From: Lunularia cruciata
Lineage: Eukaryota; Streptophyta; Marchantiopsida; Lunulariales; Lunulariaceae
Length of the DNA: 64,000 nucleotides
Reading direction: 5' to 3'
Assembly: GCA_948567375.1 (NCBI GenBank)
Contig: OX419758.1
Location: forward strand, 16,001,001-16,065,000
The notes under the pieces: model-generated
Seen by the model: the letters and a program-made list of their open reading frames with translations, nothing else
Told to the model about the DNA's origin: nothing
Database searches by the model: none
Program-made: the position numbers and the translations under genes
Shown here: piece after piece, positions 37,991-48,479 of the stretch
Numbering within the stretch: the first letter of the stretch is position 1
Layout: every line of letters starts with the position of its first letter

Positions 37991-38248
37991 AGGAATGGGA
38001 TGGATGGAATTTATGGACCACCAAATCTACTTCCACCAAACCATTGGGATTTTTGCATCCAAATACTACCCAAGCATCGTTTCACACAGTTTATCACCTC
38101 GCACTTTGGACAAGATTTTCTGCATATGATCACCATATCTGAGGAACCCTTGGTGCTTCCGGTTGTAACTTATGGAGAATGGTGGACGTGCTATTTCTAT
38201 GTGTCAATAAATTAGATAGATTGGGAGTGGTGTGATAGAGGAGCAACC

Positions 38249-39160
38249 ATGGCGGCAATACTTGATGTTATCCTTGCTATGCAACAACAAATTGAGCACC
38301 TTACTGAATTGTTGGATGAACAAGATCTTTGACGACAAGAGCAGGTGGAGAGAGTACCAATTCAAGAAGGAGAAGATTGGATCAGATTCCCTAAACCCAA
38401 GGTATTTGAAGGCAAGAATCTCCCAAGTGCAATGGAGAATTTTGTGTTTGATTGTGAATGTTACTTTGAAGCTACTAATCTACAAGATGAGCAAAAACAA
38501 ATTCTCTTGGCTTCTAGCCAATTGGATGGAGTAGCAAAGCTATGGTGGAGATTCCAAGTGGAGCGAGCCAAATGACAAATGGTTGCACCGATCTTGACAT
38601 GGGGCAAAATTCAAGAGCGCAATTATCAATTGGTTCCAAGCTATAAATGCCACACGAGCTGCACGGGATAAGTTGGCAGAGTTGAAACAAATTGGCTATG
38701 TAAGAAGTTACATCACGTAGTTCCAAAACACCATCATGCAAATTCCAGATATTTTGGAAGGTGAAGCTCTAGATCGATTTGTGAGGGGCTTGAAGGCAAG
38801 AACCAAATTAGAGGTAACCATGCAAGAGCCACAACACTTGGAGGAAGCCATGCGGTTGGCCGAATGTTTTGATTCCTTGGTGGCAACAACTTGGTCTCGA
38901 CCTTGACCCCCACAAAGCCTACCAATACACTACACACAAGTGGAGGAGCCAGCACCAATGGAGATTAATGCAATTCAACAAAGACCATTGAGCATGGCAG
39001 ACAGGGAGAAATTGTGACAAAATGGTGGTTGTTTTTATTGTCGCTAGTTGGGGCATCGCATTGCTGAATGTCCACTCAAGAATGGACGACCTCAACAAGT
39101 TGCCCAAGTGGAGGTTTTGGAGCGGAAGGATCAGGGAAATGAGGAATCCCAGTAGGAGAT
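38249..39160 (+). pseudogene. ChrA Gag with CCHC knuckle
   Basis: The likely start is the ATG at 38249 (MAAILDVILAMQQQIEHLTE). A retrotransposon Gag region follows (VFEGKNLPSA, LLASSQLDGVAKLWWRFQVE, then PDILEGEALDRFVRGL), and near the end CFYCR-LGHRIAEC forms the knuckle. Nonsense codons interrupt it at about 38330, 38573 and 38905 and within the knuckle region (39017, 39047). Comparison with ChrB shows they replace sense codons such as Trp or Arg/Gln, consistent with C-to-T change on one strand. Confidence 0.8.
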
Positions 39161-39181
39161 TTTGAGCCGCCTATTGGGAGC

Positions 39182-39541
39182 TTGATGTGTTCCAATGGGA
39201 TTGAAGGCTCGACCTATGCAAGTCTGCTTCACTTGCAAGGTATGATATCTAATTGGGGTTGTAGGATTTTGGTTGATTCTGGAAGTTTAGAGAATTGCAT
39301 GTCTATGCAAGTAGCAAAGGAATTGGGTACCCTTATCAAGCCAGTGATTGGAAGTAGTTTGATGATGGCGGATGGTAGAAAGGGTTCTGCATTCCGCACC
39401 TTGCATCCTGTTACCTTCAAGATTGGGAAGGAGTATTTGGAGTGTATGAGGTTTGTAGTGGCACCTCTACACTATGATATCATTCTGGGTCTACCTTGGC
39501 TTGAACATCATAAGGTTCAATTCGATTGGACCCGACGCTAA
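39182..39541 (+). pseudogene. ChrA aspartic protease
   Basis: CRILVDSGSLENCMSMQVAK carries the D-S-G active site. FVVAPLHYDIILGLPWLEHH is the conserved C-terminal strand that positions the second hydrophobic-G loop. The order and spacing are typical of Ty3/gypsy retropepsin. A stop follows DWTRR at 39539. ChrB has the same domain at 57226-57573 with the active-site Ser changed to Phe. Confidence 0.85.
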
Positions 39542-39619
39542 ATTCAAGTACAACTCCAAGGTAGGAATTTCCGATTAGGTTGTCTGGCACCTCTGAGTAG
39601 GACACCTAAGAATAGTCAG

Positions 39620-39799
39620 TCCCAAGATGGGAAGTTGGTTGAGAAGGTAGCCGTAGAGCAAATCTGGAAGAGAGATGAGTCCCAAGATGGGAAGTTTGCC
39701 AAGAAGGCAACCATGGAGCAAGCTTGGAAGAGAGATGAGTCCCTAGGAGGGAAGTTTGTTAATGAAGCGGCCATAGAGCAAGCTTCGGAGGAAGATAAG
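39620..39799 (+). repeat. Three in-frame 60-bp repeats in the protease-RT linker
   Basis: Three successive 20-residue units follow the pattern S-x-x-GK-(8)-EQ-(2)-(K/E)-(R/E)-D-(E/K), read as [28 protein letters not shown] and [14 protein letters not shown]. ChrB retains about two degraded units (57650-57780). They form a low-complexity, charged, probably helical spacer between protease and reverse transcriptase. Confidence 0.8.
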
Positions 39800-41233
39800 T
39801 CTGTATTTGCGGTGTGGATCAAGCCGATTGCACAAGAACAATCTGAGGAGGGCCAAGTGCCGCATCAAGCAATGGTTGATCAAATAGTTCAGGAGTTTGC
39901 ACATGTGTTTCTGGATGATCTGCCAAAGGGATTACCCCTCGATCGAGGTATGCCCTTCAAGATTGAGTTATTGCCAAGGAGTACACTAGTGAGTAGACCA
40001 ATCTATCGACTCTCACCAAAGGAGTTGGAAGAGTTGCAAACAATACTTACAGAGTTGTTAGAGAAGGATTTCATACGACATAGTACCTCTCCTTGGGGAG
40101 CACCGTTACTATTTGTTCCAAAGAAGGATGGAGGACTTCATTTCTGTATTGATTACCGTGGGCTCAATAAACAAACCGTGAAGAATGCATATTCCTTGCC
40201 TCGGATCGATGACCTGCTTGATCAATTAAGTGGAGCACACTACTTTTCCAAGCTGGATCTTTGTAGTGGCTATTGGCAAATTCCTATTGAAGGAGAGGAT
40301 GTGCAAAAGACTACCTTTCGCACAAGGTATGGATATTTTGAGTAGAGAGTTCTACCTTTCGGACTCACTAATGCTCTAGCAGTCTTCATGGATCAGATGC
40401 ATCGAGTGTTGGAGGGACTATTGGATCGGTCTGTGATAGTGTTCTTAGATGATATCTTAATCTATAGCAAGACAAAGGTAGAACACATGAATCATGTGCG
40501 AGAAGTCCTAAGACGACTACGACAGTGGAAATTTTACTGCAAGAAGTTAAAGTGTGCTTTTTGGCAAAAGGAGGTTACCTTCTTGGGTCATAAGATCTCA
40601 TCAGAGGGGATCAAGATGGAAGAAGAGAAGATCAAGGCCATTACTGATTAGCCTACCCTGAAGGATGCTATCGAAGTACGAGCATTCAATGGATTGGCCA
40701 ATTTTTACCAATGGTTCATCCACTATTATGCTCACGTGGCTGCACCATTGACTGACCTCTTGGGAAAGAACTCGAGCTTCCAATGGACCACCAAGCATGA
40801 AGAAGCATTCCAGAAGTTAAAGCATATGGTGTCTTCAAGACCCATTCTTCAACCATATGATCCTCAACTACTTTGTGTGGTTGATTTTGATGCTTCTAAC
40901 TTTGGAATTAGAGCTGTGTTGCAACAAGAATTTCCAGATGGACTACATCCTATTGCCTTTGTGTCTTGCCGACTAAATTCAGCTGAAAGAAATTACTCTG
41001 CTCGAGATCGGGAACAACTTGCAATGGTATATGCCACCAAGGTATGGAGGCATTATCTCTTGGGGAAACAAGTGATCATGCGAACTGATCACAAGCCATT
41101 GTTGCAGACCTTACACCTAGAACACATGAAGAGTCGACATCATCAATGGGAAGAGCAACTCCAATTGTTTGACATCAAACTTGAGTATAAACCAGGTCGG
41201 TTCCATGTCATCCCTGATGCCCCATCACGATGA
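39635..41233 (+). pseudogene. ChrA reverse transcriptase and RNase H
   Basis: The RT has [55 protein letters not shown] with its catalytic Asp, and VIVFLDDILIYS with the catalytic Asp pair. RNase H follows from 40694, with VDFDASNFGIRAVLQQE, then RNYSARDREQLAMVYA and MRTDHKPLLQ, and ends EYKPGRFHVIPDAPSR. In-frame TAG codons at 40343 (after GYFE) and 40649 (after ITD) break it; ChrB and the family pattern expect Trp at both. Otherwise the catalytic residues are intact. Confidence 0.88.
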
Positions 41234-41239
41234 CCTGAT

Positions 41240-41575
41240 TTGAAGTCTCTTCCTCTCATCGCAACAACAATTACAACAACGGTGTCAATTGATCCCAAGA
41301 TCCATAACAAGTTTTGGTTAGCTCTACAACAAGATCCCTTCTTCCAAATGGTACATGGTCGGCTAACAACAAGTGACAAGGAGTACAACACCTTCTCCTT
41401 CAAGGAAGGCCTTCTATTCCATGCGGACCGGATCTATGTTCCAGCCAAAGGTGATTTTTGACTTGTGCGCCTTCAAGAAGCCCATGATTTACCCATTGCT
41501 GGTCACATGGGTGTGGACAAGACCTTGGGTACCCTCCAACATCAATGGTAGTGGCCCAACATGACACGGGATATT
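41240..41575 (+). pseudogene. ChrA integrase, N-terminal part before element D
   Basis: The segment reads FWLALQQDPFFQMVHGRLT, KEGLLFHADRIYVPA and AHDLPIAGHMGVDKTLGTLQ, the usual linker and His-containing zinc-binding start of chromoviral integrase. Stops occur near 41459 and 41549. The sequence is cut by element D within the zinc-binding domain and resumes at 51485 with SCESCQCNKANNQKP, which supplies the two cysteines. Confidence 0.8.
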
Positions 41576-41682
41576 TGTCGTACGTATATACATCGCTACA
41601 CAACATACATCGCTGTCAACATCATACACTATAAAAGCACAACTCACACATAAGTCATACATAGACTCTAAAGTGCCACAAT
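41576..41682 (-). repeat. Extra LTR fragment outside the element D 3' LTR
   Basis: This 107-bp piece is identical, except for one base, to 42133-42239, which lies just after the polypurine tract in element orientation and is therefore the start of U3. Its outer end TGTCG abuts the target site. Its inner end joins the LTR at CACAAT/AATCAG, which looks like an imprecise LTR-LTR circle junction. Confidence 0.85.
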
Positions 41683-42239
41683 AATCAGATTGCTTAACAC
41701 TTTCAACTCAACTCAACTCAGATCAGTACTTGATCTGTCACTCTATAAACTGCCAATAACTGGGCACTGATTACAGTCAAGCCACACCCACTCAAGCATA
41801 GAGAATCCAGGTGACGCTCGCCGGCCTCTGTCCACCATAGCCAGGAACTCGAAGGCTCAACATCAGAGAAGTGAGCTCTCTGGAGCTCACTTCGAAACTA
41901 TACCCCCTGGACTCGAGCTAGCCTTGAAACCCTAACGGTCCCGCTGACGGCACACTCGACGGTGCAAACGGTGCGAAGTGACGGTGGGCCCCACCGTGAA
42001 GTCAGTACCCCGAACACGAAATCTAACCGTCGGAAAGTAGTCCCTGAGAAACAGCTAGAACAACTCTAACTACCATCACTGGAACTCCAGTGTCCAAGCA
42101 TCTAGATGCGGAACTACAAATGGCGTGACAGCTGTCGTGCGTATATACATCGCTACACAACATACATCGCTGTCAACATCATACACTATAAAAGCACAAC
42201 TCACACATAAGTCATACATAGACTCTAAAGTGCCACAAT
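41683..42239 (-). repeat. Element D 3' LTR (complete, 557 bp)
   Basis: In element orientation the LTR starts TTGTGGCAC directly after the polypurine tract and ends CTGATTA. It contains a perfect 10-bp palindrome GACAGCTGTC at 42126-42135. An inverted repeat AGTGAGCTC...GAGCTCACT lies at about 41870-41891. A TGTATATACG motif could be the TATA box. The part 41683-42130 matches the right LTR. Confidence 0.8.
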
Positions 42240-42249
42240 CGCCCCCCTA
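42240..42249 (-). other. Element D polypurine tract
   Basis: In element orientation TAGGGGGGCG precedes the LTR start. A G-rich purine run directly upstream of the 3' LTR is the plus-strand priming site of LTR retrotransposons. It fixes the true start of U3 and is the key to seeing that the target junctions are permuted. Confidence 0.7.
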
Positions 42250-42406
42250 GCTGGCGGTTAGGTCCCTCTAACTCCAGATAGCCATCTACTCTAAGTATAT
42301 GGTATACCCTCTAATGGGCAAAGATCAGGAGGCCGGGTGCTATGGAGCCCCATCGTTAGTCGCCTGTCTGCAATCTATACCATATAAAGAATGAACTAGC
42401 TATAGG

Positions 42407-42949
42407 TCAAGTACATCTAGGACATAACCACTGTCCTTGAGGAACCACCATGAGGGGAGGAGTCATACATGCCATATGCCATCCTCTCGAACAGCTATCA
42501 CACACTAACATAGTAGCAGCTCCACCAGAAGAGCCACATAACATACACCTCAAGCCTGCACATACAAGTGCCAAGCTTGGGTCCATAGTACCATCAATGT
42601 TTGGAAGGTGGCATGGCGCACAATTGCGCACATGATCCTTCCAAACAACACCATCACGTCCTTCTAACACAAGGACTCCAGATGGCAAAACCTCGCGCAC
42701 TCTCAAGATAGTGCGGCCTGTAGAAACATCAAGTGTCGTCGGTGCTGTCTGCTGTAGATATACATAGTCGCCTGGATGAAATCGACGGATCGAGGGTCTA
42801 TAACCTCCTCCTCGAATGGTAGCATAGCGTAAAGTATCTCTATGCTGAGCAATCGCCAAGTTCTCAAAGGCCATCGGCATCACTCTCCGAAAGATCTCTG
42901 CCCGTTGAGAACATGCGCTCATCCATACATCGGGGTCATCCAAGTCCAA
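42407..42949 (-). pseudogene. Element D integrase C-terminus: GPY/F-like module and PHD finger
   Basis: FHPGDYVYLQQTAPTTLDV, then ILRVREVLPSGVLVLEGRDG, is the beta-rich module that follows the core in chromovirus integrases. In place of a chromodomain the protein ends in a PHD finger (42413-42547). Its ligands run CMLC, then VCDSC, GWHMAC and finally WLCPRC, giving the full C4-H-C3 set with a Trp before the last Cys pair. PHD fingers usually read the histone H3 tail, so this is a likely integration-targeting reader. All zinc ligands are intact and no stop interrupts the last 180 codons. Confidence 0.88.
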
Positions 42950-42967
42950 AACTACAGTAGCATCTCA

Positions 42968-43711
42968 ACAAATGGCTGCAGGTAAATCTGGATCTCGTCC
43001 ATAGAGTAGAAAGTATGGAGAGAAGGATGCTAAGGAGGCTTGCCGGCTGAACCGATAGCCCATGGCCAACCAAGGTAACTGGAGATCCCAATCTCCCAAG
43101 TGGCCTCTCTACAAACCATACTTTCGCAATCCTCTCTTCACCGTCTGAACCACTCCCTCTGCTAAGCCATCTGCCTCAGGGTGATCTCGGGATGTAGTAC
43201 GATGATCAATCAAAGCCTTGTCACACAAGACCTGAAACTCTCCCAAGAACTCTGTACCCTGATTAGTCAAAACCTCAGCTGGTGCACCAAAATGACTAAG
43301 AACTCGATCCAGGAACAAGTAAGCTGTCCCTTCACTAGACTTGTCAGGAAGTGCCACCAACTCAATCCACTTGGAGAAGTGCTCCACCATCACCAAAACA
43401 TACCGATGATGTCTCACAGTCAGCGGTAAAGGTCCGGCAAAGTCCAAACTCCAACGGTAACCCAATCCCATGATAGGTAATGGGTGTAAATGTGGCGTAG
43501 GAGCATTGAATGATGCTCTAACTCGGTCACAAACCACACATCTGGCAACAAACTGCTGTACCTCGGTCTGCATACCGCGCCACCAATAATGACTCTGGAG
43601 TAAGCTATATGTACGCTTTACTCCAAAATGTCCTAGCTCCTCATGAGCATGACGGACCAACTGTGGTCTTTGTGATGGAAGTGGTACTACTCGCACTCTA
43701 CCATCCTCTCA
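42968..43711 (-). pseudogene. Element D integrase
   Basis: The zinc-binding part is HAHEELGHFGVKRTYSLL followed by CVVCDR. The catalytic core has YRWSLDFAGPLP (first Asp), EVLTNQGTEF (Asn where the second catalytic Asp is expected) and HPEADGLAEGVVQTVKRGL (Glu). The end reads FSPYFLLYGRDPDLPAAIC. TGA at 43709, TAG at 43109 and TGA at 42965 break the frame. The Asp-to-Asn change would abolish strand transfer in this copy. Confidence 0.9.
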
Positions 43712-44039
43712 TACACGCAAAAGGTGTCTACCCTCCAATCTGAACCGTCTGGCTCGCTGAAGAACACGGTCTCTCTCCTTGGCCCCAATTGTGCCACCCA
43801 CAACACCAGTGCAAAGATAGTCCATCACTAAGAGATCATCATGAATGTCTCGCTGAACTGTACCAATATCTTCACTCTCTGGATCTGTGACCTCAATAAC
43901 TCCTCCTGTATGCGCTGAGAGAGATACCACCAAGGTCTCTGCAAATATACACAAAAAGGCCGATGCATGCCAACCTGGCACCATCTCCTCATCTGTCTCA
44001 CCATGCCAACGTGCTCCGGTCTGATCCTGCTGGCTGGGA

Positions 44040-45412
44040 CATGGGTTTCTACTCAACCCATCTGCATCACGGTTCACCACTCCAGGTCTGTGAACAACCG
44101 TGAAATCATACTCCTGTAAAATCAGAGCCCATCGTGCAAGCTTCCCTGAAAGCTTGTTGGACTCCATCAACCACTTCAGCGGCTGATGATCAGTGATGAG
44201 AGTGAAGGGGTTACCAAATAGGTAACATCGGAAATGTGCTACTGCCCAAACTGCTGCCAAGCACTCTCCCTCATATGAACTATACTTCGCCTCCGCTGAA
44301 TTGTTGGAGCGACTAGCATAGGCCACCACAAACTCCTTCTCCTCATCATCATGTTGGGTGAGCACCGCTCCAAGCCCCAACATACTCCAATCAGTGTGAA
44401 CCTGAAATGGTCGTCCCCTGATCGGTCTCCTCAAAATAGGAGCAGATGTCAACCTCTCCTTGAGCTCTACAAAAGCTCTCTCCTGCTCATCTCCCCAACA
44501 CCACTCTTGTGTAAGCTTGGTCAGCTTTGTCAAGGCCTTGGCAATGGCGCTAAATCCTCTAACATAGCGGCGATAGAAGTTCGCCAACCCAAGGAATGCT
44601 CGCACTCTGCTCACATCCGTAGGCCGAGGAACACGTGCAATAGCCTCCACCTTGGTCTGCTGGACACCAAGTCCTCCGGGGTAGATAGTGTGACCCAAAT
44701 ACTCAACCTGCTCATGGAAGAACCTACACTTCCCAGGATGTAATTTGAGTCCATGAGATCTCAACCTCTCAAACACCTCCAACAACTGTCTCTCATGCTC
44801 CTCCACAGTAGTGCTATACACCAAAATGTCATCAATATAGCACCGAGCAAAATCCAGTCCAGCTAGGATCCTATCCATGACCCTCTAGAACTCAGCAGGA
44901 GCGTTCTTCAACCCAAATGGTAAGAACCTCCACTGATATAACACATCCTTGTCGTGAGGATCAATAGCCCAAAATGCTGTCTTGGACTTATCCTCCTCCC
45001 TGATCGGCAACTGATGATATCCCGCTCGTAGATTCAAAGTATTGAAGACCTTTGCATGCCCAATCGCATCAAAAATCTCCTCCGGTGTAGGCATGGCATA
45101 CCGATCAGCCCTGGTTTGTCGGTTGATAGGACGGTAATCTCCACACATCCGCCTATCTGTATAGTTGCCATGCATATCCTTCTTGGCTGGCATCACTGTC
45201 GCTGATGCATACTCTCCATGTGAAATCTCCACCAAACCAGCCTCAAAAAGGTCAATACTCCGGCTCTGAATCAATGTCCTCTCCATCTCACTATATCGAT
45301 AAGGACGTCGGAAAACAAGTGTGTCGCTAGTCAGCTCAATCCGTATACCAGGTCCCTTCAGAGCACCCAAATCCTTCATACTGAAGGCAAAACAACTCGT
45401 GTGACTCCTCAA
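44040..45412 (-). pseudogene. Element D reverse transcriptase and RNase H
   Basis: The RT shows RRPYRYSEMERTLIQ, CGDYRPINRQTRADRYAMPT, LNLRAGYHQLPIREEDKSKT, WRFLPFGLKNAPAEF and CYIDDILVYS, with the Asp pair at 44828-44839. RNase H shows VHTDWSMLGLGAVLTQ, SSYEGECLAAVWAVAHF and LITDHQPLKWLM, and ends VHRPGVVNRDADGLSRNP. The first catalytic Asp of RT is Asn (LNL where LDL is expected), a G-to-A change. A TAG at 44885 splits RT. RT-RNaseH before integrase places the element in Ty3/gypsy. Confidence 0.92.
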
Positions 45413-45849
45413 GAACCTCCAAACCCTCCGTCTTTCCTCTCCAGTAAGCTTGGGTCCAAGATCTGGCTCCCAAGTATCCTCTGTAACTGTAGTAGGAGTG
45501 GAAGACGTACTGACTGGCTGCTACACTGGGCCCTTGGGAGCAATGGTGTCATGCTCCCGACCACTAGAGGTCCCAACCTCTGTGTGAAAAACTCCCTCCA
45601 CTCTGGCTGCAAGCTCCATACGTCCTCTGGCTGCATCCCATGTGGACCAAGGGTGTAATCCAAGTAGCCCACGCTCACCTGGATGGACTCCAAGTAGACC
45701 ACTCTCCCTAGTAGCTACTGGATGTGTCCCAAGAATACCATGTCCACTCGGTCCATCGCCCCCAGCATGTGCCTGAATCATCTCGATAGGCACAGGGCTC
45801 ACAAGTGTCAGAGTGGTGATGCCTATCAAGCGCATCCTACGCTGCTCTG

Positions 45850-46815
45850 CCAAACCAAGGCTCACAATCCAGGTCAAACAGTTCAGGTCCATAGCCTGAC
45901 CTAACACCTGACGCTTGGATGCCTCTGACACTACTGGAACAGCGGTAATACCGGTGCGAAAACCCATCGCCCGCTCTCTCTCATCAGCATTGGGCTCCAC
46001 CAACTGCTGTAATTGTGAGTCCCAAACAAGTCCAGGTCCTCCCTCTTGAAAAGCATGAGAGCATGGGAAACTCATGAGTGTGGGAAATGCAGCTCTAGGC
46101 TGTCCAACTAGGTTCACCACTGCCATGGGTGACCTATCAGCCACTACCACTGTCTGAGACTGACGCCCAACATCCAAGATATCATCAACAAGAATGTGGT
46201 CTCGTCGCTGAATCCCATCATAAGCACGCTGTAGAACCTCTCTGGGTAAGAGGTTTGTCCACCAAAGACGAAGACGATGAGCCCGTGATCCCACTCTGGC
46301 TGCATCTAACAATACAGCAGGTCCCATCCATGAATGGACCTGATGTGTACTCGCCACCACTCTAGTGCGAGAATCACCCATCAATGGAACGTTCTCCAAA
46401 AGGTAAGCTGGAGAAACAGACTGATGAACCTGGAGATGTCGTAGTATCCGTAACATCTCCCAAAACACACCAGAACGAGGATCCTAAAGACCCAAACCGC
46501 GGCCCGCACGTGTATGTCCCTGACATGGCCATCCAGAAATCACCAAGTGAATAGGCCCATGTCTCTCTAGGTCATGCGCCCCCAGTAAGGAAATGTCTCC
46601 TGGTAAGGCCTTCTGGTAACCTTTGACTGCTGACATCGGTAATAACTCCGGATACCGATAGGCCAAGTGTGCCACATGATGTAGAGAGACTCGCCTAGCA
46701 GTCTCATCTCTCTCTACATACAAGTACCTCTGTACTCGGATACCCGCCTGTAACACCGCAGCTAGTCCGGTGCTGATCCCACCAAACAACTCCAATAGGC
46801 ATATCCCCTCTACTG
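45850..46815 (-). pseudogene. Element D C5-cytosine DNA methyltransferase domain
   Basis: The domain transfers methyl from S-adenosylmethionine to cytosine C5. About 315 residues hold the motifs in canonical order. Motif I is LLELFGGISTG (SAM binding, 46766-46800). Motif IV is LVISGWPCQGHTRAGRG, with the catalytic Cys in P-C-Q. Motif VI is YLLENVPLMG with the catalytic E-N-V. Motif VIII is VGSRAHRLRLWWTNLLP, motif IX RERAMGFR and motif X KRQVLGQAMDLNCLTWIV. The 'DA-x-x-V-x-S-x-x-HR-x-R' and 'W-x-N-L' stretch recalls DNMT3 rather than CMT or MET1, and the order is not permuted as in plant DRM enzymes. One TAG (46484) falls between motif IV and the next helix. All catalytic residues seen are intact. 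It lies between protease and reverse transcriptase in the same frame, so it is part of Pol and not a passenger gene. Confidence 0.9.
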
Positions 46816-47219
46816 GGTACTGCCAAGCAATGAGTGTGGTATCCAGAGGTGTCAAAGCAATCGCCTCTGGAGGCTCATCCTCACACTCATCCCCTGATGG
46901 TACGAAGGCTCCACTCCAAGCCTGCTGCACCAACTGATCTGCATGCTGCTGCAATGCCTCCTCTGAACTCCACAATGGAACATCCAAGGTGGATGGAACA
47001 ATCCCACTCGTACTCCATAGCCGAGTGATCTCCTCTGGTACTGGAGTATCCTCTGCATGGGCGTTCCCCTCCAACAAGTCACCAGGCCAAGTAATTGCAC
47101 CGCTGAAAGCCAAAACTGATGCTGCCATGGTCCCGGACTGTAGTGAGCCAAGACTACCACTACTGAAGCGTACTGGTAGGCGACATACCCGTCCCTCACC
47201 AGACTGCCAACCAGGTCTA

Positions 47220-47530
47220 TAAGAGGCTGTCTCCTCCCAATAGTCAATACTGAAACCCATAGGGTATAACACTGCTCCCCCAACTAGCACATCATATGAC
47301 TCAGCTATCGTTGCAATAGCCTGAGCTCTCACCACCGAGCTATCAGTCGGATGACCAGGCTGAACCTGGACAACAAGCTCTCCACGTGTGATGTACTGTG
47401 TCGAACCACCACCAAGAGATGTCTGGATCTGAAATGGACACCTCTCCACATTGGTCTTCCGTAACTCCAGACCAACAATTGCAGCCTTCCCCAACATAAG
47501 GGGCTGCGCACCAGAGTCTAACAAGACTCT
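47220..47530 (-). pseudogene. Element D aspartic protease
   Basis: RVLLDSGAQPLMLGKAAIVG holds the D-S-G-A active site. The partner strand near the end reads SYDVLVGGAVLYPMGFSIDY, in the position of the usual I-L-G-M-D-F motif. The protease would cut the polyprotein, including release of the methyltransferase. About 400 bp of unassigned sequence separates it from the methyltransferase. Confidence 0.8.
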
Positions 47531-48479
47531 CTGTGGTGTATAGACCTTCCCTGAAGGTCCCACCAAACGAAAGATCCCCCTCTGGTTATCCAATAGGACA
47601 ACACCAAGTGTAAACCGCGCTCTCTCAAAGGCCGGTCTAGCTGGCAACTCCTCCAGTCTAGCCGCTGCTGCCTGCCATAAACCACTGGTCGCTGAACGGA
47701 TCCCATGCTCCTCAACCAAGTCAGCTCCACTACCAACCACCTCTGCTCTAGTAGTAGGAACTGCACCATCCCTACTCTCACACAATGTGGCAGCCAACCG
47801 GAACACTGGGGCTGGGTCAACTCCCAATGTAAACATGTCACTGGCTGAAAATAAAGGATGCCGCATAATCAGCTGAGCCGCCCCCAACATCATGCTAGAC
47901 TCAATCTGTGTAGTAGCAGGTGGCTGACTAGCAGGTACTCCATCAGGTACTCCATCACCACCTACCACACCTGCACTGGGACGTCTAGGAACCATGGATG
48001 TCGTCTGCAATGCCTCAGATAGCGTGAAAGACTGGGGAAGTCTGACCTGTCTCCCAACCTCTCCTCTTTGTGGGTCCAACTCCACTGATGCTCCTCTAGG
48101 CTCTGGAGCACGTACTGCACTCCTAGTCACTGCTGCAGATGCATCCACCCGTGCTGCTCCGCACATGAAGTCCAAAGCATCTCTATCACCAGCATATGAG
48201 GTGGAAGCCTCAGCACCCGAATCTGATCTCCTCTGAGCAATAGCTATACTAGCCAATCTCTGCTCCAACTGCTCAATCCGAGTAGCCATAGCTGTGTCAG
48301 AAGTAAGGGCAGGTACTGCACCCCTACTAGGTGTAGATCCTCTACCACCACCTCTACCACCTCGTCCTCCATGAACTGGAGCTCCTCTACTACCTGCCAT
48401 AGCAGCCCTACCACTCCGAAACTCCGGGTGTAGGTCAAAACACCGGTCACTAGTATGACCAAATCTATGGTAGTGCTCA

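Noticed and set aside
45850-46815. Methyltransferase as a host gene fragment accidentally trapped in this copy
   Set aside because: It has no introns, no frame change and no duplication at its edges, and shares one continuous frame with protease upstream and RT downstream.
42450-48236. Plus-strand open frames across element D
   Set aside because: They are antisense shadows of the polyprotein frame, with no domains of their own.
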